Under the pieces are notes generated by a model, which saw nothing but the letters and a program-made list of their open reading frames with translations, ran no database searches and was not told the DNA's origin. Both the position numbers and the translations under genes were made by a program. Positions 8,286 to 16,545 of a stretch of 64,000 bases of DNA are shown piece by piece (within the stretch, counting starts at the first letter, position 1; each line of letters starts with the position of its first letter). The stretch is from CAWKOH01 sp963851245 (GTDB lineage Bacteria > Actinomycetota > Acidimicrobiia > Acidimicrobiales > Palsa-688). Location of the stretch: positions 124,001 to 188,000 of the forward strand of contig CAWKOH010000005.1 of assembly GCA_963851245.1 (NCBI GenBank). Direction: 5' to 3'.

Positions 8286-9254
8286 CTACCTTGGCGGGCC
8301 TGAGGAGTGCGAGGTCGCCGGGTCTCGGCCCGTCTTCACCCACTGGATCAACTCGGAGACCGAGTACGGGTAAAGACCCCGGCGGCCCAGCAGATCACTC
8401 ATGCTGCCGACGGGCTCCGCCTGGTCCTGGTTGGCCATCACGTCCGCCCAATGCTCGAGGATGTTCTCCGGAGTGGCGTCGTCGTCGGGCGCCTGCCACC
8501 CGGCGGTAGTGGCGAGCACGAACCGGGAGACGCGGCCTCCGCCGGTTTGGATGGCCTCGCCGGAGACCGGACAGGACTCGTGGGCGAGCACCGCGACAAG
8601 GGGCGACGTCCTCGCGGGGTCGAAGGCTCGGTCCATCATCGCCTGAAAGGCCTGGTCGGGGACTCGTGGCATGTTCGGCGTCAGAGCGGCCGGCATGAAT
8701 ACGTTCACCTTGATGTCAAGGCTCGAATCAGTCCTGGCCTCCTCGCCGAGCTCATTTGCCAGCACCCGGCTGAAGGCGAGGACGGCACCTTTGCTGGCGG
8801 CATATATGCCGGTACCAGGAATGCCGAGAATGGAACCGGAACCGGTGTTGATGATCCGGCCGTATTTCTGACCGCGGAACACCGGCAGAGCCGACCGGAC
8901 CATGTTCACCGTCCCGGTGAAGTGGACGGCGAGGGTGGCCTGGACCATTCCCTCGTCGGGAAGAGTCCCACCGCCGGCGGCTGCGTTGTTCACGATGGCG
9001 TCGAGGCGACCCCAACGGTTCAGCGCGTCTCTCACGATTTCGTCAGTACCCGCGGCTGCGGTGATGTCGCTGGTGTTCTCTACCGCGCCGCCTCCGGCTG
9101 CCTTCACGGCCGCAACCGTCTCGGCCGCGCCCTGCAGGTCGTTGACGACGATGTTCGCGCCCCGCCGGGCAAGAAGCACGGCGTGCTCCCGACCGAGACC
9201 ATGGTGTGCTCCGGTGATGGCCACCACTCTCCCGTCGAACCGGAGCTCGTCCAT
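8286..9254 (-). CDS. Short-chain dehydrogenase/reductase (SDR)
   Basis: ATG 9254 is preceded by an AAAGGAGAGGA ribosome-binding site and gives 322 residues. The Rossmann motif VVAITGAHHGLGREHA (TGxxxGxG), the NNAA motif and the catalytic YAASKGAV (Tyr and Lys) are all present, with GSGSILG as the Ser strand. A C-terminal extension of about 80 residues (from about ETGGGRVSRFVLATTAGW) is typical of the larger SDRs related to peroxisomal multifunctional 3-hydroxyacyl-CoA dehydrogenases. It probably performs NAD(P)-linked oxidation of a hydroxyacyl or cyclic alcohol. It is divergent from the acyl-CoA ligase at 9408, with 153 bp between the starts. Confidence 0.88.
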   Translation of the reverse strand: MDELRFDGRVVAITGAHHGLGREHAVLLARRGANIVVNDLQGAAETVAAVKAAGGGAVENTSDITAAAGTDEIVRDALNRWGRLDAIVNNAAAGGGTLPDEGMVQATLAVHFTGTVNMVRSALPVFRGQKYGRIINTGSGSILGIPGTGIYAASKGAVLAFSRVLANELGEEARTDSSLDIKVNVFMPAALTPNMPRVPDQAFQAMMDRAFDPARTSPLVAVLAHESCPVSGEAIQTGGGRVSRFVLATTAGWQAPDDDATPENILEHWADVMANQDQAEPVGSMSDLLGRRGLYPYSVSELIQWVKTGRDPATSHSSGPPR

Positions 9255-9407
9255 CCCGCGTTCCTCTCCTTTCGCCAGTGGCGTCGTGATGCCCGAAGCC
9301 ATACCTGTCTAGATGAACGCGCAGCCGCCCGCCTGCTGGCAGGCATGGGTGGATCGTTTCACCGCTACCATCGCATCCACCGGTGCCCCGCCGCTCGTGT
9401 CGCTGTC

Positions 9408-10946
9408 ATGTTGCCCGCTCGAACCATTACCGAAGTTCTCGATCATGTCCTGGATGTCGATCCGCGACGCCTGGCCCTGGTCGGACCGTCGAGATCGCTC
9501 AGCTACGAGGCGCTCGACACCGGAGCCAATTCCGCGGCCGCCGCTCTGCGGCAGCTGGGAACCGGTCCCGGGGATCGGGTCGCCGCCAGTCTGCCTAACG
9601 ACGTGGATATAGCGGTCGCCTTTCACGGGGCCATGCGCGTTGGGGCCATCTGGGTCGGGATCAACCGGAACCTGGCCCCTCCGGAGAAGGAGGTCCTTCT
9701 CGAGGCCTGCCAACCCAAGGTCTTCCTGGCCGATCCGGACACCGCGGTCGGCCACGACTCGCGCTGGCCGGTAGTGCGGGTCGACCCAGCCGACCCGGGT
9801 GCGGGCTGGGCTCTGGCCCTGGCTGGCTGTGCCGGCGCCGCCCGCCTGCCGCCCCCCGATCCCCTCGCGCCGGCTGCCATTGCCTTTACCAGCGGCACGA
9901 CGGGGCAGCCCAAGGGCATCGTGCACTCCCAACGCAACCTGCTCCTGCCGCCGGCCTCACTCGTTGCCAGCCGGCAGTACGACGAGACGCTTCGCAAAGG
10001 CGACTGCCTCCCGCTCACCATCCTGAACCTTCAGGTCCTCACCACGCTGCTGACCTCTGCAGCCGGCGGATGCTGCATTCTGACCGACCGCCGGGACGCC
10101 CGGGGCGTAGCCGAATGGATCGACCGGGAAGCGGTGACCGTTTGGAACGGGGTGCCGGCTCTCCTGTACAGCATGCTTCACGACCCGGAGATCGACCCGA
10201 GGCTACTTACGAGCATCAAAGAGGTTTGGACGGGCGGCGCACCCTGTCCCGAGGAGCTCCTGGCCGCCTTCAGTGACCGTTTCGCGGTGCCGGTCCGTCA
10301 GTCCTACGGACTGACCGAAGCCCCGACCGTCGTCACTATTGATCGCGCCGGCGGTCGCCACGTCGAGGAGGCGAGCGGCGTGGCGCTCCCGCATCTGGAC
10401 GTCCACACTCGCGATGATCACGGGAACCGTCTTTCTCCTGGCGAGCTCGGTGAGATAGCGGTCAGTGCGGTCCACGAGGGACCGTGGGCCGGTCAATACC
10501 GGCCTATGACGGGCTACTGGAAAGATAGAGCGGTCGAGCCGTTCGATGGCGACTGTCTGTATACGGGCGACATCGGCGTCATCGACGAGGGCGGGAACCT
10601 CTTCGTCCGGGATCGCAAGAAGCTGGTCATACTTCGCGGCGGGGCCAACGTCTACCCCGCCGAGGTGGAACGGACGATCGAGAGCCTTCCCGGCGTTCGG
10701 GCCAGCGCCGTCCTCGGGCTGCCCGACCCCCGCCTGGGACAGCGCGTCGTGGCCGCCATCGAGGTTGATCCCGAGTCCTCGGTGAGCCCACAGGCGGTCA
10801 TCGATCGTTGCCGGGAGCGCCTGGCTCGCTACAAGGTCCCGGAGCAGGTCATCACCGTGGATGCCTTCCCCCGCAACGCCATGGGCAAGATTGAGCGGGG
10901 CCCGATCGCCGGCCTCTTCGTGAGCGAGGGGCAGCGCTCCCCGTGA
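9408..10946 (+). CDS. AMP-forming acyl-CoA synthetase/ligase
   Basis: About 512 residues from ATG 9408. The adenylate-forming motifs appear in order: AIAFTSGTTGQPKGIVHSQ (P-loop, about residues 160-178), YGLTEAP (A5), YTGDIGVIDEGGNLFV and DRKKLVI (A7-A8 hinge), and PRNAMGKIERG with the catalytic lysine near the C-terminus. It activates a carboxylic acid to acyl-AMP and then acyl-CoA. It overlaps the next gene by 4 bp (GTGA at 10943), implying translational coupling. The divergent SDR gene suggests joint regulation from the shared intergenic region. Substrate class is unknown. Confidence 0.9.
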   Translation: MLPARTITEVLDHVLDVDPRRLALVGPSRSLSYEALDTGANSAAAALRQLGTGPGDRVAASLPNDVDIAVAFHGAMRVGAIWVGINRNLAPPEKEVLLEACQPKVFLADPDTAVGHDSRWPVVRVDPADPGAGWALALAGCAGAARLPPPDPLAPAAIAFTSGTTGQPKGIVHSQRNLLLPPASLVASRQYDETLRKGDCLPLTILNLQVLTTLLTSAAGGCCILTDRRDARGVAEWIDREAVTVWNGVPALLYSMLHDPEIDPRLLTSIKEVWTGGAPCPEELLAAFSDRFAVPVRQSYGLTEAPTVVTIDRAGGRHVEEASGVALPHLDVHTRDDHGNRLSPGELGEIAVSAVHEGPWAGQYRPMTGYWKDRAVEPFDGDCLYTGDIGVIDEGGNLFVRDRKKLVILRGGANVYPAEVERTIESLPGVRASAVLGLPDPRLGQRVVAAIEVDPESSVSPQAVIDRCRERLARYKVPEQVITVDAFPRNAMGKIERGPIAGLFVSEGQRSP

Positions 10947-11398
10947 CATATCATTCAGACTATGTGTGGCACGATCTCGCTCAGGCTTGGCAAACCCCCG
11001 GCGTGGGCGAGAAGGCACTCGCCGAATGGCAGGCCTCGCCCCCGGCCGACCGGGCGGCGGGACTGGCATCGCTAGGCATGACGCCAGAAGTGGCCCGCGC
11101 TGTCGCCAACGCCTTCAACGACGAGATGAGTCGCTGCATCCTTAGCCTCTACCGTTCGGCCTCTCAACCGGCCATGGCTCGCTGGGGCGAAGAGCTCCCC
11201 GCGGCGGCGGCTCGACCCGGCTTGGTTCTCATACCGACCGAGGACACATTTACGGGCGGAGAGGACAGGGCCAGGGTTTCTGCAGCTCGGGCCGAGGCCG
11301 AGGTTGAGGTCCTCGATCAGCTCGGGCACTGGTGGATGTTGCAGGATCCGGTGCGGGGAGCGGACGCCCTGCGTAGTTTCTGGGCCGCACTCCGCTAA
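10943..11398 (+). CDS. C-terminal half of an alpha/beta hydrolase
   Basis: The 151-residue product begins GTG at 10943, overlapping the ligase stop. It resembles the lid and C-terminal part of alpha/beta hydrolases: a helical lid (GVGEKALAEWQASPP, ARAVANAFNDEMSRC), then GLVLIPTEDTFTGGED, the strand and loop that normally carry the acid residue, and LDQLGHWWMLQDPV with the catalytic His. The N-terminal part with the oxyanion motif and G-x-S-x-G nucleophile is missing, and the DNA upstream is ligase sequence. It is therefore a truncated gene or a split protein, unlikely to be catalytic alone. Its stop overlaps the restored end of the converging hydrolase gene. Confidence 0.7.
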   Translation: MTYHSDYVWHDLAQAWQTPGVGEKALAEWQASPPADRAAGLASLGMTPEVARAVANAFNDEMSRCILSLYRSASQPAMARWGEELPAAAARPGLVLIPTEDTFTGGEDRARVSAARAEAEVEVLDQLGHWWMLQDPVRGADALRSFWAALR

Positions 11399-11429
11399 CC
11401 AGCAGACGACAGTTCTCCGAGCAGATCGG

Positions 11430-12155
11430 CTAGCGCGTCGGGCGCGAAAGGAACGGTGAGTGGCCGCTGTCCCATTCGACACGCGCCGTGCAACGCTTGG
11501 ACAGGATTCTCTGCAGTTCCGGGTGGATCGCCATGTCCTTGCTGCACACCACATAGGTGGAGGGCCTGCTCTGCCAGGCTATGGAGACAGGTGACTGCTG
11601 AAGCGCGGCGAGCGGATGCGGCCCCAGTCGATCCAGCGCCCAGGCCACGGTCTCAGGGGCGCAGTCGTTGTACAGGCAGCTCTCCGCCACCGTCGGGTCG
11701 AGGGTGACCGCACCGTGATCGTCGACGATCAAACCATCCCCGAGGTTCGGCCGGCCTTCGTGAGAGATGCCGGCCACAGCGGGATCACCCGTGGCCGCGC
11801 TAACGCAGGTCTCTCCCGTGTCGAGCGCCAGAGCGCACACATACACGAGATGCGCAACGGCCGGGTGCGCGCCGGCCTCCGTGATGACAGCGCCGCCGTA
11901 CGAGTGCCCGACGAGGACGGCCGGACCTTCGAGGGCATCCAGGATTTCCCGTACGCGAGTCGCGTCGCCGTGCAGGTCGAGGAGCGGACCGGGATCGGCA
12001 CCGTGTCCGGGCAGATCGACCGGGACCACGCTGATGCCAGCGCTTCTGAGCAGGTCGACGACCCGCTCCCAGCACCAGGCGCCGTGCCACGCTCCGTGCA
12101 CGAGCACAACCGTCGCGGCACCGTGACTCGAACCGACCTTCAACCCCTCCTCCAT
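11430..12155 (-). CDS. Alpha/beta hydrolase with frameshifted C-terminus
   Basis: From ATG 12155 (GTG 12182 is an alternative) the protein has VVLVHGAWHGAWCWERV (HG oxyanion region), VPVDLPGHG, the nucleophile elbow VGHSYGG and a late DSGHSPF with the catalytic His. This is an esterase/lactonase-type fold of about 240 aa. As sequenced it ends early at 11430 (FLSRPTR). Adding one base near 11439 gives RPDALADLLGELSSAG and moves the stop to 11395, where it overlaps the stop of the facing gene. This natural ending strongly suggests a one-base deletion or sequencing error. The family is clear; the substrate is unknown. Confidence 0.83.
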   Translation of the reverse strand: MEEGLKVGSSHGAATVVLVHGAWHGAWCWERVVDLLRSAGISVVPVDLPGHGADPGPLLDLHGDATRVREILDALEGPAVLVGHSYGGAVITEAGAHPAVAHLVYVCALALDTGETCVSAATGDPAVAGISHEGRPNLGDGLIVDDHGAVTLDPTVAESCLYNDCAPETVAWALDRLGPHPLAALQQSPVSIAWQSRPSTYVVCSKDMAIHPELQRILSKRCTARVEWDSGHSPFLSRPTR

Positions 12156-12188
12156 TAGCCCCAGCCTACTCAGGGGGCCCACATGGAA

Positions 12189-13283
12189 TCACCGTCCGCC
12201 AGGGCTAGGGCTGGCCGCCCAGCGGTGCTCGAGGCGGGCCATTTTCCAATAGGCGACAGCGGCGGCCCAGACAAGGACGAAGAGGCCGGCCACTACGAAG
12301 CCGGCCCGGTTGATGTCGAAGTCGGCCAAGAAGTCCCAGACGGGCCCGTGGAGGTGCAGCTCACTGGAGAGCAGGCCCACGATCTCGATAGTGCCGATGA
12401 GGAAGGCCACGGCGATGGACAGGCCCGTTATAACCAGGTTGTAATACACCTTGCGGACCGGGTTCGCGAAAGCCCACCCGTAGGCGAAGTTCATGAAGCA
12501 GCCGTCGAGGGTGTCGAAGAGGGTCATGCCTCCGGCGAACAACAGGGGCAGGGCCACCACCGCGTACCACGGCAGGCCTTGGGTGGCGGCGGTGGCTGTG
12601 GCCGCGAGCAGGAGCACCTCTGTGGCGGTATCGAAGCCGATCCCGAAGACCAGGCCGACAAAGAACATGTGCCAGGTCTTCGTGATGGATCCCATGAACC
12701 GGCCGAAGAAGCGCCACATGAGGCCGCGAGCCTGCAGCTGACGCTCCAGCTCCTCCTCGTCGTACTCGCCGCGGCGCATGGATCGGAATACGGTGAAGAT
12801 CCCGGCCAGCACCACCAGGTTCAACAGGGCTATCAGGTAAAGGAACCCGGCAGCCATGGATGTGCCGACCACCCCGCCCACGGTCTCATAGCCGGAGCTC
12901 GGATCGACCACGGCGCCAAAGACGGCTTTCGCCGCCACCGATATACCCAGCCCGACTACCACGATGATCGTGGAGTGCCCCAGGGCGAAGAAGAAACCGG
13001 TTCCGAGCGGCCGCTTACCGTCCGACATGAGCTTCCGGGTGGTGTTGTCTATGGCCGAGATGTGGTCGGCGTCAAAGGCATGGCGGGCTCCCAAGGTCCA
13101 CGCCGTCAGAGCGACTCCGAGACCCAGGCCCAGTCCCTTGTAGCGGAAGTGGTGGGGTTGGATGGCGAACACGAAGATGCCCCAACCCAGCAGGTTGAGA
13201 CCCAGTATCGCCGCGCCCATAGCGCCGAAACGAGCCCGTTCAGCCGGTGTCAGCGCCCCTTTGAGTTTCCGCCTGATCGCCAT
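12189..13283 (-). CDS. NiCoT-family (HoxN/NixA-type) transporter, probably cobalt
   Basis: The start ATG 13283 (MAIRRKLKGAL) lies 9 nt after an AAGGAGG ribosome-binding site, giving 364 residues. The signature of NiCoT permeases, GARHAFDADHISAIDN, is in the second transmembrane region. It is followed by LGHSTIIVVVG, FDTATEVLLL and FAGGMTLFDTLDG, all conserved family motifs. About eight transmembrane helices are apparent. These permeases import Ni2+ and/or Co2+ at high affinity. A cobalamin riboswitch lies in the leader (13390-13515), so cobalt supply for B12 synthesis is the likely role. Metal preference cannot be read from the sequence alone. Confidence 0.92.
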   Translation of the reverse strand: MAIRRKLKGALTPAERARFGAMGAAILGLNLLGWGIFVFAIQPHHFRYKGLGLGLGVALTAWTLGARHAFDADHISAIDNTTRKLMSDGKRPLGTGFFFALGHSTIIVVVGLGISVAAKAVFGAVVDPSSGYETVGGVVGTSMAAGFLYLIALLNLVVLAGIFTVFRSMRRGEYDEEELERQLQARGLMWRFFGRFMGSITKTWHMFFVGLVFGIGFDTATEVLLLAATATAATQGLPWYAVVALPLLFAGGMTLFDTLDGCFMNFAYGWAFANPVRKVYYNLVITGLSIAVAFLIGTIEIVGLLSSELHLHGPVWDFLADFDINRAGFVVAGLFVLVWAAAVAYWKMARLEHRWAASPSPGGR

Positions 13284-13389
13284 TGTGCTCATCCTCCTTG
13301 TCATCGGAGGACGAAGAGAGCCCTTGCGCACCCGGCGACCGGGTCGCACGAACCGCCCTTCATCCGAGGGACCGTCATTCGCTGGCACA

Positions 13390-13515
13390 CCAGGCCAGGC
13401 GACCGGGCTCGTCCCCTCTGAGGAGGCATCACCGTTGCGGGACAGTGCCGGGATCTCACCGGACTTCGCTGAACTGGCGACCACCACGAGGGGCTGCCCC
13501 GTGGTGGTCGCCAAC
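13390..13515 (-). promoter_or_regulatory. Cobalamin (B12) riboswitch
   Basis: Read on the minus strand, the leader contains GTCCGGTGAGATCCCGGC (the P3 hairpin), then CTGTCCCGCAACGGTGA, which is the conserved B12-box core, and further on GACGAGCCCGGTCGCCTGGC, close to the consensus GAGCCAGGAGACCTGCC. The order and spacing match the cobalamin aptamer. A 13-bp perfect hairpin (13476-13512) forms its 5' part. About 105 nt separate the aptamer from the start of the NiCoT gene, room for an expression platform affecting the AAGGAGG site. It should repress transporter expression when cobalamin is abundant. Confidence 0.85.
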
Positions 13516-13586
13516 CCTAATCGAAGGCCGCTGGCCGCGCACCTGCTCCTCGGACACGCCGGCGGCGCCCGCCCCCGTCGCGCAAG

Positions 13587-13621
13587 AAGGCCCCCGGGCT
13601 GAGGAGACTTCCGGGGGCCTT
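13587..13621. terminator. Strong bidirectional hairpin
   Basis: AAGGCCCCCGG (13587-13597) pairs perfectly with CCGGGGGCCTT (13611-13621) around a 13-nt loop. It resembles an intrinsic terminator in either direction, though the flanking U-tract is weak. It lies upstream of the riboswitch leader and may insulate it from upstream transcription. Confidence 0.6.
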
Positions 13622-13752
13622 CCTGGTTGGAAACGGCCGCTCCTGCGCCAGCCGTTACTACAGCGCTCGGACGCATACTCCATCGGGTTTAGCCGACTGC
13701 GCCGTTCGCCTCGCTTTTCTCGAAACAGGCCGCTTTCTGGTAGCCATCAGAC

Positions 13753-14550
13753 ATGAGACCGATGGAGGCCGGCAGCCTCAGACGCCCGCCTCCGCCCTTC
13801 CGGCGGCTCGAGGTGTCGCGCACGGAGCGTCTCAGTGGCCGGATGTGCCGCGTCACGCTGGGCGGCCCGGAGCTCGAAGGGTTCAGCGTCACGCAGCCGG
13901 CGGCGAGCGTACGGGTGTTCCTGCCCATGGGACGTGATGCGGCGCTGGTGTTGCCGGAGTGGACGGGGAACCAGTTCGTCCTCCCGGGCGGGGACCGGCC
14001 GAACATCCGGACGTTGACTCCGAGGCGCTTCGATCCGACCGGACTCGAGCTCGACGTGGAAGTTGTGATTCATGGCGAGGGGGCCGCATCGGAGTGGGCT
14101 GCCGGGGCGCGGCCGGGCGATCAGGCTGCCATATCGGGTCCGGCGCGCGGCTACACCATCGATCCCGAGGGCGAGCGGTTCCTCCTGGCCGCGGACGAGA
14201 CGGCCTTACCGGCTGTGAGCCAGCTCCTGGAGAGCCTGCCGGCAGCTGTACCCGTTCAAGCGTGGATCGAGATCGCGACCCCGGACGCTCGGCTGCCGCT
14301 GCCGGCCTGGAGCGGGGCTGCCGTGAGCTGGCTGGATCGGCCGGCCCAGGGCCTTCCCAGCGATCTGCTGGTCGAGGCCGTGGGAGACGCGGAACTGGGG
14401 CCCGGGGTGCGGATCTGGGCGGCCGGAGAGGCGGCAGCTATGCAGCGGATCCGCCGCCTTCTGAGCGAGGGTCGTGGCTTTCCACGCGAACATGCCACCG
14501 TGCGCGGCTACTGGAAACACGGCCGAACCGGGGGCTCTAACCAGGATTGA
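13753..14550 (+). CDS. Siderophore-interacting FAD-binding protein
   Basis: A 265-residue protein starting at ATG 13753 (ATG 13762 is possible). Its N-terminal half is a ferredoxin-reductase-like beta-barrel: MCRVTLGGPELEGF, VRVFLPMG and the FAD-contacting IRTLTPRRFDP. The C-terminal part (RFLLAADETALPAVSQLLE, then PVQAWIEIA, and VRIWAAGEAAAM) matches the SIP/ViuB NAD(P)-binding domain, with the usual C-terminal RGYWKHG. Members reduce ferric siderophores in the cytoplasm to release iron. No transport or siderophore synthesis gene is adjacent. Start choice is uncertain because no clear ribosome-binding site was seen. Confidence 0.88.
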   Translation: MRPMEAGSLRRPPPPFRRLEVSRTERLSGRMCRVTLGGPELEGFSVTQPAASVRVFLPMGRDAALVLPEWTGNQFVLPGGDRPNIRTLTPRRFDPTGLELDVEVVIHGEGAASEWAAGARPGDQAAISGPARGYTIDPEGERFLLAADETALPAVSQLLESLPAAVPVQAWIEIATPDARLPLPAWSGAAVSWLDRPAQGLPSDLLVEAVGDAELGPGVRIWAAGEAAAMQRIRRLLSEGRGFPREHATVRGYWKHGRTGGSNQD

Positions 14551-14568
14551 TGGTGTTCCGACCTGCGA

Positions 14569-15021
14569 CTATGAGGCGGAGCTTGTCCCTCCGAGCGCGG
14601 CCGCGATCTCCTGGATGGCTTCGGTCTCGGCGGGACTCTCGCTCTGGCCGCCCTCTCTATGGGCGGCCGCGACCTTCCCCGCCAGGGTGATGACGAACCG
14701 GCGGAAGCCTTCCACCTCCTCAGGCGTCGCCTTGGCTTCAAGCAATGCGATCGCGTCCCGGACGTGCTCGAGCCCCTTTTCCTTCCGCTCTTCGTTCGAG
14801 TGGTATCGGGTGTGGTCGATTTCGGGTTTGGCGGCCACAATCTCGTCGAGGAGCTCCGCCTCGCCGTGCTGGGCGTGTGCCTCGACGTAGGCCTTGGACA
14901 TGGCGAAGGTCTCCCTGAACGTGCCTCCGTGCGCAGCCGTGATCACGATCATGCCTGCGCTTGGTGGTCCTTCCAGCACCACCTTCCACTCGTCGGCCGA
15001 AAACGCTTCCTTTGTCGTCAT
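14569..15021 (-). CDS. Conserved-looking hypothetical helical protein
   Basis: A 150-residue acidic protein (MTTKEAFSADEWKVVLEGP) that I do not recognise. It is almost wholly helical by eye, with an internal charged stretch HSNEERKEKGLEHVRDAIA and a late helix EEVEGFRRFVITLAGKVAAA. The overall plan loosely recalls small TerB-like helical proteins, but no metal-binding residues support that. It is 60 bp downstream of the DUF899-type gene on the same strand, so they may be co-transcribed. The end lies 18 bp from the converging SIP gene. Confidence 0.65.
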   Translation of the reverse strand: MTTKEAFSADEWKVVLEGPPSAGMIVITAAHGGTFRETFAMSKAYVEAHAQHGEAELLDEIVAAKPEIDHTRYHSNEERKEKGLEHVRDAIALLEAKATPEEVEGFRRFVITLAGKVAAAHREGGQSESPAETEAIQEIAAALGGTSSAS

Positions 15022-15081
15022 TCCGCACTCCAGGTCTCTCGGGTGGGTGTACAGGACGTACTCTTTCCGGTTTTCGCCGGG

Positions 15082-15840
15082 CTACTCCGGTCTACGCGGA
15101 TGCTCGTATTCGTCGTGGCGTCGGATCCACACCGGGGTTGAGTCCGCTTCGTCGCGGCCCCTCGGAGCCCGGTCCAGGATCTGGTAGTAGCCCATCAGGA
15201 ACTCCAAGCCGCGGGCGGTGGTCGAATACGTGTGGTAGACGACCTCTTCCTCCAGGGCGAAGGCGCTGAAGCCCGGAGCTTCCGTCAGGTAGCCGGCCAC
15301 ATCGGTGCCAGTGGCGTCGGCCATGTGGTTGAGGACCGGGGGTATTCCATCGGCGGCCATCGATTCGACGAGCCGGCCCGCCTGCTCTTCGGTCTGCGAC
15401 ATCGCGAAGTCAAAGTTGAAGTCGCTGTCAGCCGCCGATACCCACGAGAAGTCCCAGCCCATCCGTTCTCTGTACGCCTGCAGCCGGGCGAGTGGCGCCC
15501 GTGACACGTACACCATGGTCACGTCCCGGGCGTTGAGATGAGAGACGACCCCGTTGACGCTGTCGGCGCTCGAGCTGCAGACCGGGCAACCAGCCTCGTA
15601 GCGCGGACCGAACATGAAGTGGTACATCAGCAGCTGGGAGCGGCCGCCGAACAGATCCCGCAGGGTCTTCACTCCCTCGGTGGTGTCGAAACGGTACTCC
15701 TTCTCGACCGGCACCCAGGGGACCTCACGCCGGGCCCGCGCCAGGTCGTCGCTCCGCCGGGTCAGCTCCTTCTCCTGGATCAGCAACTCCTGGCGCGCAA
15801 CCAGCCACTCGTCCTTTGTGCCCACCCGGTGATCAGTCAT
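15082..15840 (-). CDS. DUF899 family thioredoxin-like protein
   Basis: 252 residues. DUF899 features are an N-terminal helix rich in charge (ARQELLIQEKELTRRSDDLA), PWVPVEKEYRF, FGGRSQLLMYHFMFG, the cysteine pair GCPVCSSSAD in place of the usual GCPSCS, then VTMVYVSRAPLARLQAYRER and WDFSWVSA. The C-terminus includes VYHTYSTTARGLEFLMGYYQ and a final DRAPRGRDE. The fold is thioredoxin-like; the biochemical role is not established. It is divergent from the hypothetical gene at 15930 and upstream of the hypothetical gene at 14569. Confidence 0.87.
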   Translation of the reverse strand: MTDHRVGTKDEWLVARQELLIQEKELTRRSDDLARARREVPWVPVEKEYRFDTTEGVKTLRDLFGGRSQLLMYHFMFGPRYEAGCPVCSSSADSVNGVVSHLNARDVTMVYVSRAPLARLQAYRERMGWDFSWVSAADSDFNFDFAMSQTEEQAGRLVESMAADGIPPVLNHMADATGTDVAGYLTEAPGFSAFALEEEVVYHTYSTTARGLEFLMGYYQILDRAPRGRDEADSTPVWIRRHDEYEHPRRPE

Positions 15841-15929
15841 CCGCGGCCTCCCCGCGGAGCGTACCTCCGCACCAGCGCCGCCCGGAACGGCTCCGATCCG
15901 CTTCGCTGGCCGGTAGCGTGCTGGGCCGG

Positions 15930-16539
15930 ATGGAGACGGTAGCGGGCCGGCCGGGCGAACTGAGCGAGCGCCTCCTCGATCTGGTCGATTGGCCGGAGCC
16001 CCAGCTGCGAGCAGTTGCCACGACCTTGCTCATCAAGGCCATCGACATTCCTGGGGAGGAGATGACCCTTATGGAATCAATGGTCGCTTCCGATCCTGCT
16101 GCCGTGATGATCGACCCGGCTGCCGCCGACCGGGCCGGCGGATACCTTCGTGCCCGCCTCGCCGGCCGTCTGGGAGAGCTGGCTGCCGAGCACGGCGAAT
16201 CCAACTTGACGCCGCGCCTTGCGGGACCATTTGACCGCTCAGATCGAGCGGTGGGCTACCCGAGCGGTCGACGATGCGGACAATCGGCGCCGGGCCGAGC
16301 GGTTCCTCGCTTGGGCCGACCGGCCTGGCCAGCTAGAGGCGGCCCAGCGCAGAGGCCTCTTCGTAGGGATGGACGCTGACGAGTTCAGGCGGTTGGCCGA
16401 CACCCGGGTAAGGGGCCCGGTCACGGCGGAGACGGCGTTGGGAGTATGGGCTCAGGTCGACGAATGGCTGGCAGTGGCGCAGGATCGCGTGGGCGACCCC
16501 GTGCTGGCTTCTTGGGATCATGCCAAAGGGGATGCGTGA
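15930..16539 (+). pseudogene. Hypothetical helical protein broken by a +1 frameshift
   Basis: From ATG 15930 an open frame (METVAGRPGELSERLLDL) runs to the region of 16218, where it loses coherence. Removing one T from the TT at 16219-16220 joins ESNLTPRL to RDHLTAQIERWATRAVDD and the frame continues to 16539, ending ASWDHAKGDA. The joined product of about 202 aa is mostly helical. I do not recognise a family. The second half has ordered features (ERFLAWADRPGQLEAAQRRG), so the gene was real until recently or the break is a sequencing error. It converges on mtnA, 6 bp away. Confidence 0.6.
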
Positions 16540-16545
16540 ACTTCG

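Noticed and set aside
8307..9407. N-terminal extension of the acyl-CoA ligase frame
   Set aside because: The frame is open but is antisense to the SDR gene at 8286-9254 and has no protein features until ATG 9408.
12183..13421. Long plus-strand open frame opposite the NiCoT gene
   Set aside because: It is antisense to a well-supported transporter with a clear ribosome-binding site and riboswitch. Its Gly/His/Glu-rich composition is an artefact of high GC.
13622..13752. Possible tRNA or small RNA upstream of the riboswitch
   Set aside because: No cloverleaf or TTCGA-type T-loop was found; only a terminator-like hairpin nearby at 13587-13621.
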